DNA of 64,000 bases from GCA-002780795 sp964545385 (GTDB taxonomy: Bacteria; Patescibacteriota; Microgenomatia; UBA1406; GWC2-37-13): NCBI GenBank assembly GCA_964545385.1, contig CAZJFG010000003.1:8901-72900 (forward strand), given 5' to 3'. Within the stretch, counting starts at the first letter, position 1. Each line of letters opens with the position of its first letter. The translations under genes were made by a program, and so were the position numbers. The notes under the pieces were generated by a model, which was given only the letters and a program-made list of their open reading frames with translations, searched no databases and was not told the DNA's origin. Shown here piece by piece: positions 59,159 through 64,000 of the stretch.

Positions 59159-59950
59159 ATGAAAATTTTAACAAATACTTATCTATTTCTGATCGGACTT
59201 TCCATCGGTTCATTTTTAAACGTGTTGATCGATCGTCTGCCCAAAGGTGAAAAAATCACCGGACGTTCACATTGTGAACACTGCCGTAAACAGCTGAGCG
59301 GTTGGGATCTTATTCCGGTTGTTTCTTTTGTTGCTCTTGGTGGGAAAAGCCGTTGCTGCCATAAAAAACTATCATTTTACTATCCATTGGTTGAGGTGAT
59401 AACAGGAATGCTTTTTGTACTAATTTTCAATTTTCAGTTTGCAATTATTAATGAATTTTCAATTTCTCAATTTTTTAATATCCTAGTACTTTTAGGTATT
59501 GTTTCATGTTTGATTGTTATCTTTTTTGCCGATTTTAAATATCAGATTATTACGGATTCGATCCAGATTTTTTTATTTATTTTTTCTATTTTCTATCATC
59601 TATTATCCGGAGTTTCAATTTCTCAATTTCTTAATTTCCTAGTTTCTGGTAGTGCCGTTATGCTCCCGATATTGTTTTTATGGGCAGTTACCAAAGGCAA
59701 GGGAATGGGTTTTGGCGATGTAAAACTGGCTTTTAATATTGGTTTCTTGCTTGGTTGGCGGTCCGGTCTGTTGGCCCTATACTTTGCTTTTATTTTTGGC
59801 GCAATTGTCGGACTTGTTCTTATTTTCTCCAAAAAAAGTAAACTGAAAAGCAAGATTGCTTTTGGTCCGTTTATAGTAATGGGGAGTCTGATGATGATTT
59901 TTTACCAGAAAGAAATCTTTGAGATAATCAAAAAATTTTACGGCTTTTAA
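59159..59950 (+). CDS. pilD: Prepilin peptidase (type IV leader peptidase)
   Basis: 263-residue polytopic aspartic peptidase that cleaves and may methylate prepilins. The N-terminal cytoplasmic loop has CEHCRKQLSGWDLIPVVSF and a second cysteine pair (RCCHKK); the catalytic Asp residues are in FFADFKYQIITD and GMGFGDVKLAF. Two hydrophobic stretches (NFQFAIINEFSISQFFNILV and SISQFLNFLVSGS) are encoded by AATTTTCAATTTCTCAA-type repeats but still serve as membrane helices. The pilin at 9646 is a likely substrate. Confidence 0.95.
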   Translation: MKILTNTYLFLIGLSIGSFLNVLIDRLPKGEKITGRSHCEHCRKQLSGWDLIPVVSFVALGGKSRCCHKKLSFYYPLVEVITGMLFVLIFNFQFAIINEFSISQFFNILVLLGIVSCLIVIFFADFKYQIITDSIQIFLFIFSIFYHLLSGVSISQFLNFLVSGSAVMLPILFLWAVTKGKGMGFGDVKLAFNIGFLLGWRSGLLALYFAFIFGAIVGLVLIFSKKSKLKSKIAFGPFIVMGSLMMIFYQKEIFEIIKKFYGF

Positions 59951-60224
59951 GTCAAGTTATTTTAACTTTCGTTTTTCTTTTATCCATCATTTATTTGGCT
60001 TATTAATTGACAAATTATTGCACAGAAACTCAATTTTTAAAAATATCAGAACTTAATCTTTAGCATGATGTCATACGTAAATTGACCACCGATCAACTGG
60101 AAGATAAAATCGACTTTCTTGTAAAAAACTCTCAGCAAATAAAAGAAAAAAACAATATTTTTAAAAAAAACCAGGAGCAATGAGGTCGTACGCAGTTTTT
60201 GCTGAGATTAGTTATAATTACAGA

Positions 60225-60806
60225 ATGATTTATATTGGTGTTGTTGGTCAAATTGCAAGCGGTAAAGGAGTTTTGGTCGATTCTTTGGAAAAAAAAGGCT
60301 TTGTTTCTTTTTCTCTTTCTTCAATCTTGCATGATGAGTTGAAGCGACAAGGAGTCAAAAAATATACTCGTAAAACTCTACAAGATTTAGGCGATCAGTT
60401 ACGCAGAAAATATGGCCAAGACATACTTGCCAAAAAAGCTATAACAAAAATTAAAAATTTGAAATTAAAAAATAAGAATTATGTTATCGAAGGTATTCGC
60501 AATACCGGTGAGGTGGAATATTTGAAAAAAATTCCCAACTTTTTTCTGATTGGAGTTAAAGCTAAAAGAAAATTGCGTTTTCAAAGACTTTTACAAAGGT
60601 CAAAACCCTGGGATCCAAAAACTAATGAACAGTTTATGGTTGTTGACCGTCGAGACTTTGGTATTGGCCAAGACGAAAACGGCCAGCAGGTAAAACGTTG
60701 TCTCCGATACTGCGATTATGTATTGACAAATAATAAAGACGTGGCAGATTTTAGAAGAAAAGTGGAAAAACTAGTGGAAAGCCTGCTCAAGCTTTCGGTT
60801 TCCTAA
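60225..60806 (+). CDS. UPF0200/dephospho-CoA-kinase-like P-loop kinase
   Basis: 193 residues. P-loop GQIASGKG near residue 9, DELKRQGVKKYTRKTLQDLGDQLRRKYGQDILAKK, then NYVIEGIRNTGEVEYLKK and a lid region RFQRLLQRSKPWDPKT. This matches the archaeal UPF0200 group and related AAA_18 nucleotide kinases; substrate is unknown. ATG 60225 is chosen because TATAAT (60213-60218) ends 6 nt before it. The preceding sequence 60076-60183 encodes an unrelated short open stretch. Confidence 0.8.
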   Translation: MIYIGVVGQIASGKGVLVDSLEKKGFVSFSLSSILHDELKRQGVKKYTRKTLQDLGDQLRRKYGQDILAKKAITKIKNLKLKNKNYVIEGIRNTGEVEYLKKIPNFFLIGVKAKRKLRFQRLLQRSKPWDPKTNEQFMVVDRRDFGIGQDENGQQVKRCLRYCDYVLTNNKDVADFRRKVEKLVESLLKLSVS

Positions 60807-61586
60807 TTTTACTTGGGCTAGCTCCGTCCAGTAACGAGCGATATCGCTGCCGGCCATATTCAATTTTGAAAATAAACCTAAAACGTCTGATGCAGGCGGT
60901 GTTTGTTTATTAATCTTTCGATTAAGTTCATCAGGTAAAATTTCCAAAAGCTGCGGAGCATCAATTATAGGGATTATTGGTGCTTGATAGATATTGATTA
61001 AGTTCTTACTAAAAATATCGTATTCGGCCTCACGTTGTAGCAGTTTATTTATTCCACCAAATTGTGAGGCCAATTTTTCAGTAGCTTTAACATTTCTTTC
61101 ACGAAATTGATATGCTTCCGGTGTCATTGTGCTTCCTGGCATAGCTAGGCCAGTAATTTGAGCAAGAGCTTTAATATGGTTGATAGCGGTTCCCGCAAGA
61201 TGATTAATTATTTTAAGATCTGTAATATCAGGATATTTTTCACCGTCCAAAACTCCGATTATTTTTTTCATTCGACCAGTTTCTTCAAGTTCCTGATTTA
61301 AAATTTTTCCCGTATGTTCGATAATAGCCCTTGTTTGTTTTTTGCTTGTTGATACTCCAATTAAGGGGCCTAAGATTCCTGAATTATCACCAGCTTCGCG
61401 TACAACCAATGAGCGGTAATATCTGCCTCGGATATCGTTGTAGTTAGAACCTAATATTATCTCATCAAAGTCGTATTTGGTAAAAAAAATATCTATATCA
61501 TTAAGAGCAATTAAAAATGATTCAATGAGTGGGACGGGTTTTTTTGGGAGTTGAATGAATTCTTCCGGTTTAATTAATTCACTCAT
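60771..61586 (-). CDS. Uncharacterised 271-aa soluble protein
   Basis: Starts MSELIKPEEFIQLPKKPVPLIESF. Mostly helical, no signal or membrane segment, one clear cluster of conserved-looking residues (GSNYNDIRGRYYRSLVVREAGDNSGILGPLIG). It follows the two ndk genes by 32 bp but has its own TATAAT ending 7 nt before the ATG, which fixes the start. The 3' end overlaps the convergent kinase gene by 36 bp. I do not recognise a family. Confidence 0.6.
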   Translation of the reverse strand: MSELIKPEEFIQLPKKPVPLIESFLIALNDIDIFFTKYDFDEIILGSNYNDIRGRYYRSLVVREAGDNSGILGPLIGVSTSKKQTRAIIEHTGKILNQELEETGRMKKIIGVLDGEKYPDITDLKIINHLAGTAINHIKALAQITGLAMPGSTMTPEAYQFRERNVKATEKLASQFGGINKLLQREAEYDIFSKNLINIYQAPIIPIIDAPQLLEILPDELNRKINKQTPPASDVLGLFSKLNMAGSDIARYWTELAQVKLGNRKLEQAFH

Positions 61587-61618
61587 AATATGAATTATAC
61601 TACCGTTACCCGCCAAAT

Positions 61619-62215
61619 TCAAGTAATTGAAGATCCAAACATAATTTCCTCGTCGGCGCGAGAGTAGCTAAAAAGTTCATCGGGAGTAAACCAAATCGCA
61701 ATCTCTCTTTCGCAATCTTCAACCGTATCTGAAGCATGAATGATATTCCGCAGTGGCCTGTTTTGCTCGTTTGCAAGATCAATAGTGTCATGAGAAAAAT
61801 CCGCACGGATTGTACCTGGGACTGCAAGCATTGGAATAGTATTTCCCGAAAGCTTACGAACAATTTCAATACAGTTGAAGCCTTCAAGGACAAAGATTAA
61901 AACTGGCGACTGCTGAATGTAATCGATAAGCCATTTTTTTACGGTTTTCCCAATAGTGATAGGATCGTCAGTCTTAAATACTTTTTTGGCGTCTAGGCCT
62001 TTTTTGGCATAGTTTGTAAGTGTTCGTTCACCGACCTTTTTAAACCAGGTTTCGGTTTCAGGGTAGTGGGCAACTATTTTATCTTTTTCCGCCCAGATAA
62101 ACTTGAAGCCAGTAATCGTCAAGCCGACATTTTCAAATCTGGTGATAATTTTTCCCATTAAACCTCGGCCAACCGCATCGGGTTTTAAAATAATCAAAGC
62201 TCTTTGCTTTTTCAT
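61619..62215 (-). CDS. ndk: Nucleoside diphosphate kinase, long form (second of tandem pair)
   Basis: 198 residues; opens RALIILKPDAVGRGLMGKIITRFENVGL and has the active-site His in RNIIHASDTVEDCEREIAIWF. Typical Ndk is 130-150 residues; here 40 extra residues (TLTNYAKKGLDAKKVFKTDDPITIGKTVKKWL) sit between the ETWFKK and PVLIFVLEG strands, in both tandem copies. Its ATG overlaps the stop of the upstream copy by 4 bp. It balances nucleoside triphosphate pools. Confidence 0.88.
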   Translation of the reverse strand: MKKQRALIILKPDAVGRGLMGKIITRFENVGLTITGFKFIWAEKDKIVAHYPETETWFKKVGERTLTNYAKKGLDAKKVFKTDDPITIGKTVKKWLIDYIQQSPVLIFVLEGFNCIEIVRKLSGNTIPMLAVPGTIRADFSHDTIDLANEQNRPLRNIIHASDTVEDCEREIAIWFTPDELFSYSRADEEIMFGSSIT

Positions 62216-62793
62216 TTTAGGTAAAGTTTATCAATACTTCTTACATAACTTTTAAATTTTATGATTTCCGGGAACCAGTATTTGATTTCTCGTTTTGCTT
62301 CGTCCGTTGAGCCTGACGCATGAACAAAAGTTTTAACCACTCTATCTAGACTGGCCGAAAGTGGAGATGAATCATAAGAATAACGGGCGTGAAGTGATCC
62401 TGAATCTGCTAAAAGAGGAATGGTATGGCCTCGGAGTTTACGGGCAATAATTACCGCGTCTGGTCCTTCCCAGACCATTACAATGATCGGTCCTTCATGC
62501 CAGTATTTGATTAAGCGGTCGTAGACAAATTGTCCAAGTTTAGTCGGGTCGTCCGTGCCCATTTTTTGGCGAACGTCAAGTCCGGACTGTTTAAAAGAAG
62601 CTAATGTTTTTTCACCCATTTCACGGATCCATTCAGTTGTGCCCGGATAGTGATTTCTGACTGTTTTTTCGTCGGGTCTAACCATTTTTCCGGCAAGCAT
62701 TTTGAGGCCAACATTTTCAAAAGTTTCAATAATGACGCCAACAAGTCCACGTTTTATGGCATCAGGTTTTATTATTATTAAAGTCTTTTCCAT
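62212..62793 (-). CDS. ndk: Nucleoside diphosphate kinase, long form (first of tandem pair)
   Basis: 193 residues; opens KTLIIIKPDAIKRGLVGVIIETFENVGLKML and keeps the active-site His in VVKTFVHASGSTDEAKREIKYWFPE. The same kind of 40-residue insertion as the downstream copy (TLASFKQSGLDVRQKMGTDDPTKLGQFVYDRL) shows a shared ancestry in this form. The pair is about one-third identical, so the duplication is old. Its ATG overlaps the tmk stop by one base. Confidence 0.9.
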   Translation of the reverse strand: MEKTLIIIKPDAIKRGLVGVIIETFENVGLKMLAGKMVRPDEKTVRNHYPGTTEWIREMGEKTLASFKQSGLDVRQKMGTDDPTKLGQFVYDRLIKYWHEGPIIVMVWEGPDAVIIARKLRGHTIPLLADSGSLHARYSYDSSPLSASLDRVVKTFVHASGSTDEAKREIKYWFPEIIKFKSYVRSIDKLYLK

Positions 62794-63378
62794 TAAAGTT
62801 TATTATAAATATCTTTTGTGATTTCATCAATAGTTTTTGAGCCGTCTATTCGCACCCATTTTGTCCAGATTTGGTTTTTTATTAATGTATTATACTGTGT
62901 ATAGGTTTTTTTGATAAAATCAAAGTCTTTTTCCCGACGGTTTTTTTCCTTATCTTCACAGGATTTTCTTTTGATAGCTGTTTCCGGGTTGACATCAAGA
63001 TAAAAAACTACATCTGGTTTTTCGATTTTGAAATCATTCGCGTATTTTAAAGCGGTTTCCAGCTTGATGCCCTCAAGTGTTTGGTAGCAAAGAGTGGTTG
63101 TAAAATAGCGATCACAGACGACCACACCTTCCTGCCGTTTTTTTGCAATCCACTCGGTATCGAAGATAAACTGCAACGTGTAGAGTAAAAACTGTTGTTC
63201 GGCCGTAAGATCTTTATTTTGATACAAAAATTCTTTTATCATCCGGCCGATGTTTTTTTCGTAGTCGGGGTATTTGACCAAAAAAGCCTTTTTTTTTCTC
63301 TTCCCCAAGCATCTTGATTAAATTTTTAGCTTGAGTTTCACAGCCTGCACCGTCAATTCCTTCAATGACAATTAACAT
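62793..63378 (-). pseudogene. tmk: Thymidylate kinase gene with a frameshift and altered P-loop
   Basis: From ATG 63378 the frame reads MLIVIEGIDGAGCETQAKNLIKMLGEE; the rest (KKAFLVKYPDYEKNIGRMIKEFL ... VCDRYFTTTLCYQTLEG ... DVVFYLDVNPETAIKR) is in another frame ending at 62793. The break coincides with an A9 run (63288-63296 on the plus strand as T9). So this is a frameshift, sequencing error, slippage-corrected gene or phase-variable site. The P-loop reads GAGCETQ where most Tmk have G(S/A)GK(S/T)TQ: the catalytic Lys is Cys. TATAAT ends 7 nt before the ATG. It heads the tmk-ndk-ndk operon. Confidence 0.8.
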
Positions 63379-63417
63379 AAAAATCATTATAACATCAAAT
63401 TTGTTAAAATATAAATA

Positions 63418-63489
63418 GCTTCCATAGCTTAACGGATAGAGCAAACCCGTCCTAAGGGTGAGATGGGGGTTCAATTCCCTCTGGGAGCA
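63418..63489 (+). tRNA. tRNA-Arg (CCT)
   Basis: 72-nt cloverleaf: acceptor GCTTCCA/TGGGAGC (one G-U), D-arm, anticodon loop GTCCTAA giving CCT, anticodon stem with one A-G mismatch at its outer end, T-arm GGGGG/CCCTC around TTCAATT. Discriminator A; CCA not encoded. Confidence 0.9.
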
Positions 63490-63494
63490 CTTTC

Positions 63495-64000
63495 ATGAAA
63501 AAATCTAAAGAGTTTTACCAGGTGCTTGTTCTTCGGACCATTGGGAATTTTTTGGTAATTACCTCTTTACTGTTTATTGCTAAAACTTTTTATTTGCCCG
63601 TACGTGAAGAAATAAGATATTTTATTGATACAAAGATTCAAAAGAAATATTTTATTGGAACGACAAAGGAAAAAGAAACTATCCAGCCCAAAGGACTTTT
63701 AGCACGGGCGTTAAATTTAAAAGATGTTGAGGTTTTGGTACCAAAAGACCCTAATTTTAGCATTGTTGTTCCAAAAATCGGCGCCAACGCCAAAATATTA
63801 TCTAATATTGATGCGTCAAACGAAAAAATTTACCTTGACGCCTTAAATAAAGGTGTAGCTCATACCTTGGGTACTGCTTTTCCAGGTGAAGGTGGCCATA
63901 TCTTTCTTTTTGCCCATTCCACCGATTATTTCTGGAACGTGGGCACCTACAACGCTATTTTTTACCTGTTAAACAAACTTGTAGAAAAAGATGAAATCAA
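63495..64000 (+). CDS. Sortase, truncated by the window edge
   Basis: Starts MKKSKEFYQVLVLRTIGNFLV with an N-terminal membrane helix (about 14-33), a linker, then the sortase beta-barrel: FSIVVPKIGANAKILSNID (near 94-112), KGVAHTLGTAFPGEGGHIFLFAHSTDYFWN with the catalytic His in FAHS. The catalytic Cys and Arg lie beyond the window. The IPKI..N and H..GTA.PG..G.IFLFAH pattern is that of class D/E-like sortases in CPR. It would anchor surface proteins, possibly ones in this window. It starts 5 bp after tRNA-Arg. Confidence 0.88.
   Translation, partial: MKKSKEFYQVLVLRTIGNFLVITSLLFIAKTFYLPVREEIRYFIDTKIQKKYFIGTTKEKETIQPKGLLARALNLKDVEVLVPKDPNFSIVVPKIGANAKILSNIDASNEKIYLDALNKGVAHTLGTAFPGEGGHIFLFAHSTDYFWNVGTYNAIFYLLNKLVEKDEI

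Noticed and set aside
60076..60183. Short open stretch KLTTDQLEDKIDFLVKNSQQIKEKNN before the P-loop kinase gene
   Set aside because: No ATG start and too short; perhaps a relic of a lost gene, but not supported as a feature.

Overview
The window looks like chromosome from a bacterium of the Candidate Phyla Radiation, most likely Microgenomates. This is inferred from gene content, AT-rich sequence, very short gaps, small single-copy housekeeping genes, giant LamG and tail-fibre-like surface proteins, a split ComEC, an archaeal-type TyrRS and an archaeal-type CoA enzyme fusion. TGA is used as a stop, so the code is standard. No rRNA gene, CRISPR array or prophage is visible.

Left part (1-7.6 kb): two ABC-2 permeases, a candidate structured RNA with its own near-consensus promoter, rho, a decayed Fic/Doc gene, a CsoR-like regulator, trxB, a glutamate dehydrogenase and a LysM-M23 peptidase. 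From 24.4 down to 7.6 kb the minus strand carries a surface block: an integrase SAM-like protein, a 47-aa protein, a 2745-aa fibre-like protein with an integrase-like N-terminus, a four-helix-bundle protein, a 1547-aa DUF2341/LamG protein, a pilin and an O-antigen-ligase/TPR protein. From 24.9 to 36 kb there are two copies of a WxL/DUF916-like surface module, one with a 1471-bp identical duplication, a PaaX-like regulator, and a competence set (ComEA-like, ComEC core, separate ComEC hydrolase) in which comEA is broken.

The right half is mostly housekeeping: secE-nusG-rplK-rplA, a HEPN protein coupled to a Ca-type P-ATPase, PAS-GGDEF, CAP, Crp, a REP-associated transposase, ADP-forming acyl-CoA synthetase, a lytic transglycosylase-like protein, tyrS, nadD, a Na/Ca exchanger, a PPAT/GTP-dependent dephospho-CoA kinase fusion, leuS, tRNA-Gln and tRNA-Lys, dus, an M16 peptidase, prepilin peptidase, a small kinase, two long ndk genes, a frameshifted tmk, tRNA-Arg and the start of a sortase gene.

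Three patterns run across the window. First, many genes have a -10 hexamer ending 5-9 nt before the ATG and no Shine-Dalgarno sequence, which implies leaderless mRNAs. Second, degenerate low-complexity repeats lie between genes and in frame inside conserved genes (trxB, gdhA, leuS, prepilin peptidase). Third, REP-like palindromes flank the RAYT gene and recur inside tyrS and at the 3' end of leuS. The surface proteins, sortase, pilin machinery and competence genes together suggest a cell that invests heavily in host or surface contact.
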